Positions 1 to 11,807 are shown, numbered from the stretch's first letter. The stretch is DNA of 64,000 nucleotides from Erinaceus europaeus (GCF_950295315.1 NC_080181.1:39647375-39711374), one strand, 5' to 3'. Program-made: numbers and translations. Notes: generated by a model not told the origin, from the sequence alone.

Positions 1-130
1 CTGAAGTGACTCAGCAGGTTCAGTGTTGGGCTTGTGTTCCTGAGGTCCTGGTCTTCATTCCTGTTACCACATGACCAGATTTGCAGGAGTCGTACTATGG
101 CCTCAGTCCCTCTCATTCTCTCTCCCTTCC
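1..130 (+). mobile_element. SINE family F, left-truncated by window edge
   Basis: The start resembles a tRNA-like SINE head (gactcagcaggttcagtgt, then a gaggtcctggtcttcattcc box-B-like stretch) followed by a pyrimidine-rich tail. It is similar to the copies at 12543 and 48808. The left edge is cut by the window, so the assignment is tentative. Confidence 0.45.
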
Positions 131-134
131 TTTC

Positions 135-362
135 TTTCTTTTAATTTTTTGAAAATTATCTTTATTTATTTATTGGATAGAGACAGCCAGAAATCAAGAG
201 GGAAGGGGGTGATAGAGAGGGAGAGGGAGGGAGACAGGGAGACACCTGCAACATTGCTTCACTACTCACAAAGCTTTCCCCCTGTAGGTGGGGACCGAGG
301 GCTCGAAACCCGGTCCTTGCTCATTATAACATGTGCTCAACCAGATGTACCACCACTCGCCT
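135..362 (-). mobile_element. SINE family B
   Basis: Reverse copy of the B family. The A/T-rich tail (tttatttatttattggatag) is at the left. The core (cacctgcaacattgcttcac, gtaggtggggaccgagggct) follows, and the head, seen as ccaccactcgcct, is at the right. The tRNA-like box B appears as ggctcgaaacccgg. B is a tRNA-derived, LINE-mobilised SINE without coding capacity; the small open frames over it are chance. Confidence 0.85.
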
Positions 363-639
363 CCTTGTCTTTCTTACAAAATATAATAAGATAAATCTTT
401 ACAACTGGTGTCCACGAGTTGCTATCTATTATATGAGGAAGGATGTGATTTTTGCTCTAGTTTCTCTGGCATGCTACTCAAAGAAGACAAGGTTCCAGGA
501 TCTGACCCCAGCAAAGGCTGTTCATTCTCTGCCATGCTATGAATGAGGAAAAGAATAAACTTAGGAAGTTTCAGTCTGAGAAGAGAGCACTCTCTGGGCC
601 AGAAGGAATCTTAGGTGGACCAACTTGCAATTTATTTCC

Positions 640-851
640 TCTCTTTTATTTTTTTTTTTTATTATCTTTACTTATTTATTAGATAGAGGTAGCCAGAAAT
701 TGAAAGAAAGGTGGAGAGAGACAGAGACATACCTGCAGTACTGCTTCATTTGTGAAGCTTTCCCTGGCAGGTGGAGACTGGGGGCTTGAGCCTGGGTCAT
801 TGCACATTGTAACAAGTGTGTGCTCAACTGAGTCCACCACCACCTGACCCC
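640..851 (-). mobile_element. SINE family B
   Basis: Reverse B copy with a T-rich left end, the gatagaggtagccagaaatt core and a caccacctgacccc head at the right. It is moderately diverged. Confidence 0.85.
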
Positions 852-1245
852 TTTGCAACTTCTTTTCTAAAACATAATTAGACCTTTACATTGAATAGTG
901 GAGCTCACATGACTGCATTGCTATAAGGTGCTAAGATGCTCATAGCAGAGGATGCCCCTAGACAACTAGTCCTTCTGAGGGGAGGATTCTGCTCCATGAA
1001 GGTGTTGAGAAGGTAGCAGGCCTAATAAAGTACCTGAAAGTCTTGTGGTAGTGTTTCCTCAGTGGAACACAGAGCCAGGAGGATGTATAGATAGACATGC
1101 ATTGGAGCAACTGACTCATGTGATTGAGGGCTGGACAACTCTGAGAGCTGCTGAGTGGATTGGTGTTTCATTTGGAGCTTGAATCCAAAGGCAGATCAGT
1201 GCAAAACCCCTTCCTGTTGGAGGGCTTCAGACTGCTTTCTCTCAA
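852..1245. other. Unclassified sequence
   Basis: About 390 bp with no recognisable repeat, gene or motif. Confidence 0.4.
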
Positions 1246-1259
1246 GGTTTTTAATTTTA

Positions 1260-1558
1260 TTTTACTATTTATTTTTTAAATATTTATTTTCCCTTTTGTT
1301 GCCCTTGTTCTTTTATTGTTTTTGTAGTTATTGTTGTTATTGATGTTATCATTGTTAGATAGGACAGAGAGAAATGGAGAGAGGAGGGGAAGACAGAGAG
1401 GGGGAGAGAAAGATAGATACCTACAGACCTGCTTCACCACCTTTGAAGCGACACCCCTGCAGTTGGGGAGCCAGGGGCTTGCTTGTACCAGGATCCTTAT
1501 GCTGGTCCTTGTGCTTCCTGCCACGTGCGCTTAACCCGCTGCGCTACTGCCCGGTTCC
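1260..1558 (-). mobile_element. SINE family A
   Basis: Near full-length reverse A element. Its tail (tatttattttcccttttgtt, gccctt, ttgttgttat) is at the left, followed by the purine block ggacagagagaaatggagag, the core ctacagacctgcttcaccac, and the head at the right ending gctactgcccggttcc. A is the commonest young SINE in the window. Its head carries tRNA-like Pol III A and B boxes and its tail has trinucleotide CAA/TAA repeats plus AATAAA motifs. Confidence 0.9.
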
Positions 1559-1767
1559 TCTCTCAAGATTTTTAACTGATGGAATGAGACCTTTCATATC
1601 CAACAGACTCATCTGCTTTACTCAATTCTGTCTACTGATTTAAATAGGAATCCCATTTAAAGTAGTGGGAATCACATCTAGAACTCTCCTCATACCATTA
1701 TGGACTCTAACATTTGATCAAACACCAGGCACTGTGGCCTAGCTAAACTGACATAAAATTAACCAGC

Positions 1768-2178
1768 ATGAGTGGCTGAGAAAGTTGAATATATACACAA
1801 TGGAATACTACTCAGCTTTCAGTAATGATAAATTCACCTTCTTCACCTCATCTTAGATGGAACTTGAAGGAACCAAATTGAGTGAGATAAGCGAAAGAAA
1901 GAGGATAAGTATGGGATGATCTCACTCTTAGACAAGAGGTTGAGAAATCAGAGCACAAAGGGAAGCACAAAGCAGAACTTGGTCTGGGTTTGGTGTGTTG
2001 CATCAAAGTAAAGGCTTTGAGGGGTGAAGGGGGTATTTTCAGGTCCTGGTACAAGATGGTTTAGGAGGACCTAGGTTGGGGGTGAGAGTGTTTTACAGAA
2101 AACTGGAAATTATTACACATGTCCCAACAACTGTATTTACTGTAATTGATTAATCTCCCCAGTAATAATAAATAAGAA
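1768..2178 (+). mobile_element. L1 3' end: last part of ORF2 plus 3' UTR
   Basis: The left part reads as the end of L1 ORF2 (atatacacaatggaatacta encodes the IYTMEYY-like segment typical of L1). It continues into a 3' UTR with ggtcctggtacaagatggt and ttacacatgtcccaacaact, ending near aataataaataag. It is 5'-truncated, and its ORF is broken relative to intact L1. The same 3' UTR is shared with the copies at 23384, 46008 and 50735. Confidence 0.8.
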
Positions 2179-3350
2179 CATGGTTAAGATGTATGTTATT
2201 TTAAGCTACAAAGTTATGTGGTTATGTAGCATTTTATTACTAGTAAACTCAGTATATATGAATATAAAAATATTAGCAATCATACCATGTTATGAATGGA
2301 TTCAAATCAAAAGACTAGACAAGTTTATCTGGATGAGAAAGGAGTTTTGACCCCTGATTAAGGCTGTTTTTCTTTGTTTGAAGGGCCTCTGAGAAGCAGG
2401 AAAGTTTGAAATGTTCTTGGGATTCTGAAGGGAAGGACTGGGTACTGACTGGACTAAGCAGGTGTGAATATGAGGTAGGCAAGAGCTGGCTGCCCTGGGC
2501 ATAGAACAGACTGGTTTTCTCACCTTTCTGGAAGCACTGACATTGTCTTGAGCTTTTGTTGAGGAAGAGACCTGTTTCTCCCTCTAGATGACCTATGCTA
2601 TACTGTCAGATAATATTTACCTTAAGGCTTTGTGATGGTGAAATGATTCAAAGGTTCTTTTCCAAAACAGACTTGAGTAGGTGTAATACAAATGCAAGTC
2701 AAAGAAATAGGTCAATCCTGAACTCAAACATGGCAAAGCAGTGGTCGATGTGGGCACACAGGGTGACTGTACAATAGACACCTCATCATAAGATCCCAAT
2801 GAAAGTGGAGCGTGTATGTGTGATTTCTCAAGAACAGGTGAGTGCAATTCTCACTGTTTTATTCCAAAAGCTCAGAGAGGGTGTTTTGGAAATGAGGTGT
2901 CAGCTGGTTCTTATACTAAGGAGGTCAGAACACAGGGTCCACAGAGCTATAATAACTGTAATGACCAATGAGAGAAGGGGGGTAGAAGCAAATGCTAGAA
3001 GAACGTGGAGTGAAGGGTCGTTTCTCTATAAGTGAGTTTTATGAGGATTTTTTTCCTGTAGTTTTGTTCTGTAAAACTTGTAATAAGATCAGTGATATGC
3101 ATCTTAAATCCCCTATGTATGGTTAGAGCTGAGTGTTGGTTTCATTGCCAAGGTGTTGACTGACAGGGTTAGATCAATGCTGGAGATCTCCATGCTGGTC
3201 CCTGCAGACTTGCTGGGTTTCAAGTAGGGTCTGTCCTCTGAGCAGAGATCTGCTCAGTGGAACTCCTCTCCCACTCTGCTTTTCATGTCCAGGCTAGAGA
3301 CATGATTCAGAGGAACTCCCACAAACATTTCATGGGTTTCCATTTAAGCA
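2179..3350. other. Unclassified, apparently single-copy sequence
   Basis: About 1.2 kb without a recognisable repeat or exon. Short open frames here have no family resemblance that I can identify. Confidence 0.4.
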
Positions 3351-3365
3351 AAAACAAATTTATAA

Positions 3366-3376
3366 GAGGCAGAGGC

Positions 3377-3408
<32 letters not shown>

Positions 3409-3410
3409 GA
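3366..3410. repeat. (GA)n tract
   Basis: Purine-rich AG repeat, probably the remnant of a SINE tail read in reverse. Confidence 0.7.
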
Positions 3411-3700
3411 ACATAACATCAAAACTTCCTTTAGTGTATCAGTAGAGACTCATTTAGGCAATTGTACAGACACTGAGCTCTTCCTGCTCTTGACTTCTGT
3501 GTAGCCTCCACGAGGCACAGAAGTGCCCCCAGAACTTCACTCCATGTGCTGCCAGCAGCTAGGGCTTCAGAAGAACAGAAATCCTGACTGTGTACCTGGT
3601 CATGTCTCAGGACTGACCTGACCCGGGATGTGAGGGCTGCCATCACCCCATTGTGAATATAGCGCGTATTATTGAGTCTCTAATACTGTTTCTCTCATCT
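3411..3700. other. Unclassified sequence
   Basis: Nothing recognisable. A 71-codon reverse open frame lies here, but it has no known motif and I do not call it a gene. Confidence 0.35.
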
Positions 3701-3704
3701 CCCT

Positions 3705-3800
3705 CTCCCACTCCTGCTCCCTCTTCCTCCTCCTCCTCCTCCTTCTTCTCTCTTTCTCTCTCTCTCTCTCTGTGTCTGTGTGTGTGTTTGTCTCAGTGTC
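3705..3800. repeat. Pyrimidine-rich (CCT)n/(CT)n/(GT)n compound repeat
   Basis: Runs of tcctcctcctcc, then tctctctctc, then tgtgtgtgtg, on the + strand. Confidence 0.8.
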
Positions 3801-3851
3801 TTGTTAATCCCTCTGTCTCTGTTTCTGGATGTGCCTCTATCCTTTCTCTTT

Positions 3852-4140
3852 AAAAATTTTTTTTAATATTTATTTTTTTCCCTTTGTTTCCCTTGTTTTT
3901 TATTGTTGTGGTTATTATTGTTGTTGTTGATATCATTGATGTTAGATAGGACAGAGAGAAATGGAGAGAGGAGGGGAGGACAGAGAGGGGGTGAGAAAGA
4001 CAGACACCTGCAGACCTGCTTCATCACTTGTGAAGCGACTCCTCTGCAAGTGGGGAGCTGGTGGCTTGAACCAGGATCCTTTCGTCAGTCTTTGCGCTTT
4101 GTGCCACCTGCACTTAACCTGCTGCACTGCTGCTTGGTCC
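3852..4140 (-). mobile_element. SINE family A
   Basis: Reverse A element. T-rich tail and cccttgttttttattgttgt are at the left, the core cacctgcagacctgcttcat in the middle, and the head ending ctgctgcttggtccc at the right. Confidence 0.9.
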
Positions 4141-4344
4141 CAAGGACTCTCCTTATTTGGAGCTATGCAACTATATTTCCCTCAAGTACAAGAAGAGCAA
4201 TAGCTAATGGAAAGGTCAGGATGCGCATGCTATAAACATTTACACAGAATGTCTGGTAGTACTTACTGGGCAAATAAATTCTTGACCTGTCCATTTATAG
4301 GAAACAATCAGACTGTAGCTACATCTTGAAATGCTCTAGTTACT

Positions 4345-4605
4345 GTCTTTCTTTTTATTCTGTTGTAGTTATTATTGTTGTTGTTATTGATGTTGTTGTT
4401 GTTGGATAGGACAGACAGAAATGGAGAGAGGAGGGAAAGACACAGTGGGGGGAAAGAAAGGTAGATACCTGCAGACCTGCTTCACCGATTGTGAAGCAAC
4501 TTCTCTGCAGGTGGGGAGCCTGGGGCTCGAACTGGGATCCTTACTCTGGTCTTTGTGCGTTGCACCATATGTGCTTAACCTGCTGTACCACCACCCAGCT
4601 CCCCC
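4345..4605 (-). mobile_element. SINE family A
   Basis: Reverse A element with a (ttg)n tail, the core cctgcagacctgcttcaccg and the head accacccagctccc at the right. The tail is slightly shortened. Confidence 0.9.
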
Positions 4606-5107
4606 AGTTGCTGTCTTTCTGTGCTGATGTCTGGGTGAAATTTGGACAACAGCACCATTTCCCCAATTTTAAAACTCTTCTGTGAACCTCATCATAGCCA
4701 TCAAATACTGACAAAAAGAGAACACAAACAATTAATTATTAAAGCAGTTTCATGAGTCAACTTCAAAGTAAATGAGCAGGGATTTAGTGCAGAGATGGTT
4801 CAGGAAAATTTGATGCTCCAGATGAGTGTGCTCTTGCTATCTGTGTCCATGTTGGGAAAAAGGAAGAAAACTCATCTTCCTTCTCTTCATTTTTCTGAAG
4901 CCCAGGAAATTCATTGGACATTTAGATTCAGGTGGGAGCTTTACAATCCATTTAAGAGCTGTGGCAGAACTCCAAAGTTTATGAGGAGACAGTCCCTTTT
5001 GTTGGGCTAAAGAATTGTCAAGAGGTGGTTGGAACACTTGACTTTTTGTGCATATTGTCTTTCTCAAAGCTCACATTTAGGAAGATTCTGGTAAACTCAT
5101 TATATAA
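4606..5107. other. Unclassified sequence
   Basis: About 500 bp in which I see no repeat or gene. Confidence 0.35.
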
Positions 5108-5121
5108 GATGTCAGTTAAGG

Positions 5122-5325
5122 GAGATGGGAGTTGGTGCATGCTGATGAGCACACATATTAACATTGTGCAAAAAACCAGGTTCAAGCCCTGCTCCCCACC
5201 TGAAGCTTCATAAGTGGCGGAGCAGTTTTGTAGGTGTCTGTCTCTTCTTCTCTGTCTCCTTCTTCCTTCTTGATTTCTGTCTGTCTGTATCGAATAAAGA
5301 AATACATAAAGAAGTAATTTGAATA
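5122..5325 (+). mobile_element. SINE family B with target-site duplication
   Basis: Forward B element. Head gatgggagttggtgcatgct, box B caggttcaagccc, tail ending gaataaagaaatacataaag. Flanked by near-identical direct repeats gatgtcagttaagg (5108-5121) and gatgccagttaagg (5326-5339), the target-site duplication made on insertion. Confidence 0.85.
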
Positions 5326-5825
5326 GATGCCAGTTAAGGAGAGGTCTTAAAAAGTGTCCATTGTAAATACTTGAATGGCATCTATATTATCCTCTGTGGG
5401 TATTTGCATTTAGTGTTTATTTGAAATAAACTAATGGGATGAGGTTCTAGCTGGGGTATTGGGGCACCTTCCAGTACAACACAGCAGGCAGGATTATTAG
5501 GTAGCAAAGTCTTTCTTTCTGAAATCACAGTTACTTCTACCTCTGCTCTTTGAAGGAAAGTTTTTACTTTTAGATGCTTTAGATGGGGCTAATGAGGAAA
5601 GTAGCTTTTGTCAGGGAGGCAACTGAGGTAAAACTAATAGCTATTATTCCATGCATAGCCAGTCCAATTAGGAAGAATTCCTCCAGCACAGGGTTCAGAA
5701 TTGTGCTTGTAAGTATGCTAGAAGGGGCAAGTCTCAAAGGAAGAGATACGGGCCAGTTCTTTAGTTAATATTATTCATTGAGCATCTCTGTAGTCAGAGT
5801 CTCTATATATTAAAAAATGTTCCTG
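5326..5825. other. Unclassified sequence
   Basis: About 500 bp with no recognised element. Confidence 0.35.
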
Positions 5826-6106
5826 GGAGTCGGGTGGTAGCACAGTGGGTTAAGTGCACATGGCGCAAAGTGCAAGGACTGGTTTAAGGATTCCAGTTCG
5901 AGCCCCTGGCTCCCCACCTGCAGGGGAGTCACTTCACAGGCGGTGAAGCAGGTCTGCAGGTGTCTGTCTTTCTCTCCCCCCTCTGTCTTTCCCTCCTCTC
6001 TCCATTTCTTTGTCCTGTCCAACAGTGATGACATCAATAACAACAATAATAACTACAACAATAAAACAACAAAGGCAATAAAAGGGAATAAATATATATA
6101 TAAGAA
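5826..6106 (+). mobile_element. SINE family A
   Basis: Forward full-length A element with head gggagtcgggtggtagcaca, box B-like gttcgagcccctgg, and tail caacaataataactacaaca followed by aaataaatatatata. Confidence 0.92.
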
Positions 6107-6139
6107 AACAAGCTACATTTAAAGATCAATATTAAACGA

Positions 6140-6390
6140 GGTGCCAGGCAGTGGTGCATCTGGCTAATTGCACATATCACCATGCCTAAGGATCCAGCTT
6201 TGAACCCCAGCTCCTCACCTGGTGAAGCAGGTCTGCAGGTATCTCTATCTTCCCTTCCACTCTCAATTTCTCTCTGTTCTGACAAAAAAAAAAAAAAGGA
6301 AAAATGACTGCCAGGAGTCCTGGATTCATAGTGCTGGCACTAAGCCCTAGCAACAAACATGATGGGAAAAAAAGAGAAAAATATTATGCT
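6140..6390 (+). mobile_element. SINE family B-long
   Basis: Forward B element (head ggtgccaggcagtggtgcat) with a poly-A linker near 6285. The extra 3' module follows: tgactgccaggagtcctgga through agccctagcaacaaacatga, then a poly-A-rich end. Confidence 0.85.
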
Positions 6391-6394
6391 ATAA

Positions 6395-6548
6395 GATTTT
6401 TTTTTAACAGAATAGAAGACAAAGCAGTAAGCAGAGAGTGAAAGAGACCACAGCACCAAAGCTTCCTTCAGTGAGGTGGGCACAGGCTGGCCTCAAAGCA
6501 GGGTTTCATACATGGCAAAGCAGTGAACTATTCAAGTGAGCTGTAAGA
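6395..6548 (-). mobile_element. SINE family E
   Basis: Reverse copy. A poly-T end is followed by agagagtgaaagagaccaca, a box-B-like ggctggcctcaaagc, and a head whose complement reads as agctcacttgaatagttcac. Confidence 0.65.
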
Positions 6549-7560
6549 TATGGAACAATGTGGAAAATAATAATCTTTTTTTTTGTCTTTAAAGTTGTAA
6601 TCTTTGGTTAATACTAGTTATGTCCCAATCTATTCATAGCCCAAGAGTGTGAAATGTAAATGATAATCGCAATGAGAGTTATTTAAGGCTATTGGAAATG
6701 TCTAACCATGAAAAGTTTGGGAAATGTGAACTATCAAGATAGAATAGCAAACCAATTCTAAGTACTTTGGTTCTTGTTCAGTAACAAGCTGAAGAACAGT
6801 TTGTGCTATGAAACAGAACTCTTCTACAGGAATGGTCCTTGCATGTTTGTGTACTCGTGTCAATGTGTACACACACAAGTAAAGTGCCTGGGTTTCTTTG
6901 GTCTAGCCATATAGTAGGGTTAAGGAACTATATTAATAATCAAGGTGACTGAAGCCTACTGGTGGTGGTGTGTGGGGAGTACCTTTTTGGAAGGCAGAAG
7001 CTAGCCAGGGTTACACAAGCTGCCTTCTCAGTAAAAGTTCAGTCTGACCTTCATGTCTCTACTTGTTATCACTTGCTCACTCAGTGAAAGCCCCCTGCAC
7101 TGACCTCATGGACTATCTCAGTGATTCTGTTCTGTGTTGAGGCCTTCTTATAAATATACCACAATCATACAAGCACATTTTCTGAGGCTGAAATTTTGGA
7201 AATTCTCCCCCAGTAGTTCTAGCTCCACTCAGCTTCCAAGTTGTTTATTTTGGGCAAAGTAGGTCTGCAGGAAGACCCCACCTGGGGCTCTTACGATCAG
7301 TGTACTATAGCCATGACTCACCCTCCACCATTACAGACTTGCCAGGATCACCTGGAGGTGATATTGGAAATTGAATTTGTGTAACTTAAGCACTAATTGC
7401 CAAGAGAAACAGAAGTGTAGTTAAATGGAATATTTGGGGGCAGGTGTTAAAAAATCCATTGCTTAATGACTTGATGCCTTGGATAATGTAATTCATGTTT
7501 TGTGCAAGCAAACTTAACAGTCATTCCCAAGTAGAATTATTAATTGTCTCAATTCTTTTC
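6549..7560. other. Unclassified, apparently single-copy sequence
   Basis: About 1 kb with no repeat family I can name and no plausible exon. Confidence 0.4.
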
Positions 7561-7564
7561 TCTT

Positions 7565-7722
7565 TTTAAAAATAGATTTTTTTTTTTAACTAGAAGGAGT
7601 CAGAGATTGGGAGGGGGTTTTACAGAGGATTACTTGGCTTTGCTATAAGATGATGCCAGAGATTGAACCTGGGACCCCTGGGGCTTCAGGCATGCAAATT
7701 TGGCATCTCTATCTCCTAAGAA
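7565..7722 (-). mobile_element. SINE family C, diverged
   Basis: Reverse copy: T-rich end, agagattgaacctgggaccc (complement of box B), then a head-like end gcatctctatctcct. Confidence 0.65.
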
Positions 7723-7728
7723 ATCTAT

Positions 7729-8062
7729 TCTTTTTTTTTTTTTCCTCCAGGGTTATTTCTGGGGCTTAGTACTGGCCCTACAAACCCACTGCTCTTGGTG
7801 GCCATTTTTTCTTTCTTTCCTTCTTTCTTTCTTTCTTCCTTCCTTTCTTTCTTTCTCTATCTCTTTTTTTTTTTAGTGGCTAGGACAGAGAGAAATTGAG
7901 AGAAGAGGGAAGACAAAGAAGGAGAGAGAAAGATAGACACCTCTACACCTGCTTCACTGCTTGTGAAGCACCCCCCCCACCACCACTGCAGATGGGGAGT
8001 GGGATGTTTGAACTGGGGTCCTTGTGCTTAACCTGGTATGCCACTGCCCGGCGGCCCCCAAT
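7729..8062 (-). mobile_element. SINE family A-long
   Basis: Reverse A element carrying the extra 3' module at its left (cctccagggttatttctggg, then ggtggccatttttt). A (ctttc)n tract follows, then the A core and the head ccactgcccggcggcc at the right. Confidence 0.88.
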
Positions 8063-8739
8063 CCCTTCTTTTCTTAGATATGCTTTCCACAGTATTTCTG
8101 TTCATATTCACCTGTCTTGAAACATATGTACACACACAGAGGCCCAAAATGGAGGGATGCTCAGAGTTCTCATCTTGGAGCTGCTTTCTGATTGAGTTAT
8201 ATTGTCTTGAAAAGAGTCTGAGGATGGAGGTGAATGAAGGTAACATGGTACAGTTTCCTCTTTGGAACCAACTCTCTCTTTTGAATAGGACCGGGCACTG
8301 AATCAAAGCCAAAGATTTAGTTGTGCAAGTTGCAAAGGAGCTTTACCATTTTCATTGCTGTTGAAAAAATTGGGAAAAGAGAAACCACAGTGCCATGAGG
8401 AAAACAGCCCCACAATCTCAACTGGACTCTGCTCTCAGAGTGTAATTTAATATTCAGTGCCTCATTAAGAGACCCAGGGACTCCTGAGATTTCTGAAACC
8501 TCAAGTAATTATTTCACGGGCAGGCTAGGTAGCTTGGTAAGTTTGATCCTACCTATTTCAGTCAGAAGGTAGATGGAGGCTTGCATTATGCATGGCTTAA
8601 CCTTCCATGGGAACTTGGGTCCATATAATGTATGTGACTTATCTCAAGCGCAAGTCATTGTCAGGTCTAAATGTGAACCATGTCTTTCTTCTATGCAGGA
8701 CTGTAATATTGCCCCTTTACGACTTGCCTTTCTGGAAGT
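8063..8739. other. Unclassified sequence
   Basis: About 680 bp with no recognised repeat or exon. Confidence 0.35.
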
Positions 8740-8958
8740 GAAGACGGGAAATGAACAAAGTGGATACACATGCACGCATGCATGTACAGAGATAGATAGG
8801 CATGTTAACCTATATCTGTTACCTTGGGAAAATGATTGTAGTTTCTGCTGGAGGAGGATGGGGACATAGAGCTCTCGTGGTATAAAAAGTGTGGAATTAA
8901 ATTCCTTTTATCTTACAATTTTGTAAATCAATATTAAATCACATATGAAAAACTTTTT
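8740..8958 (+). mobile_element. LINE-like 3' end (second 3' UTR type)
   Basis: Shares with 23600-23775 the run ggaggatggggacatagagc, a gtggaattaaattcc-like stretch, and the terminal tacaattttgtaaatcaata plus ttaaatcac before an A-rich end. Two copies ending at the same place indicate a retroelement 3' terminus. I infer an L1 subfamily, but no coding part is present. Confidence 0.6.
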
Positions 8959-9109
8959 AAATGAAAAGAGCCTCCAGCTTGGCTTTTCTCCCATTTTTTC
9001 CTAAGTGACCCATATGTCACTCTCTGTGCCTGCTTTTCATTTTTCTAAATAAATGTTTATAATGCCTGACGGGGCCAGGGGAGACATGCTTTTGTGACAT
9101 AGGTATGTG

Positions 9110-9316
9110 TGTGTGTGTTTACATGTTTATATACTGATGTATTTATCATATAGAGAGAAATGGAGAACACCAATAGGGAAGAGATAAAGAAGGAAATAGA
9201 GACTTGAACCACTGCTTCCCCCCTGCAGGTTGGCGCGGGGGGCTTTGACCTGGGTGGGTCCTTCCACACTGTAACATGTGCACTCTATTGGGTCATCACC
9301 TCCACTCTGCCCCTTG
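9110..9316 (-). mobile_element. SINE family B
   Basis: Reverse, diverged B copy: agagagaaatggagaacacc, cccccctgcaggttggcg, and the head ctattgggtcatcacctcca. Confidence 0.75.
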
Positions 9317-9324
9317 CTTAGTTT

Positions 9325-9445
9325 TGTTTAAACCAGAGCAGTGTTCAGTCCTGGCTTATGGTGGGGCCAAGGGTTGAACCTGGAACCTCCTTGGAGTCTC
9401 AGACATGAGCCATTTGTATAATCTCCTGCTATCTCCCTAGCCCTC
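9325..9445 (-). mobile_element. SINE family C
   Basis: Reverse C element: accagagcagtgttcagtcc, gttgaacctggaacctcc, and the head end tataatctcctgctatctcc. Confidence 0.7.
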
Positions 9446-9815
9446 TGGAACTATTCTGTTGTTATCTTATAAAACTCTATTAAATCACTATTAAAAATAA
9501 AGAAGAAAAAAAATCTCATTGGAATAGACTAAAGTAGAATGATCGATGTATTCCCACTAAGATGCCAAAGCAATAACAACAATTGGCGAATTTCTGGTCA
9601 TACCCTTGCCCATAATTTTGTAGTTATGTCTTTATTCTAATTTTACAATTTTAAGCACATTTTGTCAGCTTAAGAGACGCTGACAACCACATCCGGCAGA
9701 GCTTTGCATTGCCTCACAACTATTCCAGCTCCCGTTACTGTGTTCTCTCTGTCTGTATTTATTAGTTCCTCACCTTTTAATGGTGTTTTAGCTGCCACCT
9801 GAGTAACATCTTAAA
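9446..9815. other. Unclassified; possible short LINE 3' remnant at left
   Basis: ggaactattctgttgttatc followed by aaatcactattaaaaataaa at 9446-9510 resembles the second LINE 3' end type. The rest shows nothing I recognise. Confidence 0.35.
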
Positions 9816-9933
9816 TGCTACTAATAAAGAATTGCAGGACACATGCAGAGGAAACAGTGCTGCAGATGTCTCTCCTTTTCTCTGTCTCTCTCCACTTCTC
9901 TCTTCCCACCTCTCTCAATTTTTTAGAATTATT

Positions 9934-10203
9934 ATTTTATTTATTTATTCTCTTTTATTGCCTGTGTTTTTTATTGTTGTGGTTATTGTTGTTGTTGATG
10001 ATGTCATCATTGTTGGACAGGATAGAGAGAAATGGAGAGAGGAGGGGAAGACAGAGAGGGGGAGAGAAAGACACCTGCAGACCTGCTTCACTGCTTGTGA
10101 TGTGACTCCCCTGCAGGTGGGGAGCCGGGGCTCGAACCGGGATCCTTCCTCAGGTACTTGCGCTTTGTGCCACATGCGCTTAACCCAGTGAGCTACCGCC
10201 CCC
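9934..10203 (-). mobile_element. SINE family A with target-site duplication
   Basis: Reverse A element flanked by ttagaattatt at 9923-9933 and 10204-10214. It sits between pyrimidine-rich B-tail sequence (9830-9922) and another reverse B copy. Confidence 0.92.
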
Positions 10204-10214
10204 TTAGAATTATT

Positions 10215-10426
10215 TTTCAAATATTTATTGATATATTTGGATGGAAACAGAGAAATTTAGTAGGGAGGGGAAGATAGAAAAGAAGAGAGACAGAGAGACA
10301 CTTTTGCAACACTGTTTCATGGCTCATGAAGCATCTGCCCTGCCGGTAGGGACCTGGGGCTTGAGCCTGGGTCCTTGTGCACTGTAACATGCACAGTCTA
10401 TTGGGTGCACAATCACCCAGCCCCTT
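10215..10426 (-). mobile_element. SINE family B
   Basis: Reverse B copy: tatttattgatatatttgga tail, ggtagggacctggggctt core, head caatcacccagcccc. Confidence 0.85.
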
Positions 10427-10459
10427 CCTAGTACCTTCCTCTGTACCAAAATAAAAAAA

Positions 10460-10545
10460 TAAAAAAAAAATTGCCACGTGGAATAGTGGAGTTGTATTGA
10501 ACACCAGAAAAACCCTGGTGCAAATAAATAAATAAAAATAAGCAG
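10460..10545 (+). mobile_element. Stand-alone or orphan 3' module
   Basis: ttgccacgtggaatagtgga through agaaaaaccctggtgcaaat resembles the extra 3' module of the long SINEs, without a convincing tRNA-like head directly before it. A (TAAA)n tail follows. Confidence 0.5.
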
Positions 10546-11250
10546 AAGAAAGTAAGGAAGAAAGAACAGAACGAATGACCTAGTGGACTAATATGTTAAT
10601 TGGCAAATTTATCAATGTATAACTCCTAGAGATTGATTCAGAATTTGCTGCCAGTAAGCATATTTTATAGATGACCTGTGTTATGAATAATGTGTTTTTA
10701 AGAGAAGACATAAAAAAAATGACTGAAAGGCAAAGATAAAAATAGAAAAAGAAGCTGCTTTAATCTGGAGTTTCCCCTGTAAGTAGTCATCAATTAACTT
10801 TTCACATTCTGTCTTTTATCCCAAGAAGTGAAAATTTTAGACAGACTTTTTAACACTATGATGAATTGCTAGATTTATTTCCAGGTGCCTGGGGATTTGG
10901 ACCCTCCTTCCTGCCTCAGACCTCAGTTTCCTGCCTGAGGTCCCTCATTCTTACTTTAGCTGCCTCTTTCTTACCTGAAACCCCTTCTTACTGATTGTCA
11001 TCCATAGTCTTAGTGTGAGCACTAAATGTGAAGCATTTTTTTTTTAAGACTGATTTTTTTTTTTTTAAGACTGATTTGCTTTGAATTCAAATGCTTCCTG
11101 TGACTCAGCCATTACCTGCTAGGGTGTACTCCGAGGCATATTTGCTGTCATTTTCATGTTGCTATTGTTCAAAGTAAGGCATGGGGACTCAGCTCCTATC
11201 CCACAAACACACAAAAATAAACATATAACTTTCTCAAAGATCTTTTTTGT
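10546..11250. other. Unclassified sequence with a short tandem duplication
   Basis: Mostly featureless. Near 11035-11080 a T-run plus aagactgatt is present twice in tandem. Confidence 0.4.
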
Positions 11251-11257
11251 TTTGTTT

Positions 11258-11492
11258 TGTGGGTGGACAGTTGTGTATCCAGCAGAGCACATATGTTACA
11301 TGTACGAGGAGCTGGGTTCAAGTCCCCAGTTCCCACCTACTTGGGGGAAGACTCATGAGCAGTACTGCAGGTGTCTTTCTCCAGCTTTCCCCTCCTCTCT
11401 TTTCCTTTTCCTTTCTGTTTATATAAGGGAAACAATGGAGGTGACGGAATCAGCATACAGCAGGTACTACAGTAATAATCCTGGTGGGTTTT
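11258..11492 (+). mobile_element. SINE family B
   Basis: Forward, diverged B element: acatatgttacatgtacgag, box B gggttcaagtccccag, gcagtactgcaggtgtcttt. It ends in a partial 3' module (acagtaataatcctggtggg). Confidence 0.75.
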
Positions 11493-11494
11493 CT

Positions 11495-11622
11495 AAAAAT
11501 ATTATTTTATTTTTAGGAAGGGGAGATCAGAGCACTGTTCTGGCATGTGCAGTGCTGGGACTGAACCTGAGTATTCAGGCATGAGGTCTTCTGTCCTACT
11601 GCTGGACCCTTTCACTTGCTCA
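11495..11622 (-). mobile_element. SINE family C
   Basis: Reverse C element: gatcagagcactgttctggc, ctgggactgaacctgagta, ctgtcctactgctggaccc. Confidence 0.65.
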
Positions 11623-11807
11623 ATACTTGCTGTAACTTTTGATTCCTCTTACCTGCTGTTGAACTCAGGACTTGCCTGAGTTAATAACATAATAACATAA
11701 ATAGGTTGGCTCATACTTTGTATTTTATTTGTATTGGGTACCACATAGGCATTTTTACATAAAAGTATATTAAAAAATGAAAATGCTACTATGAAAATCA
11801 TAAGGGA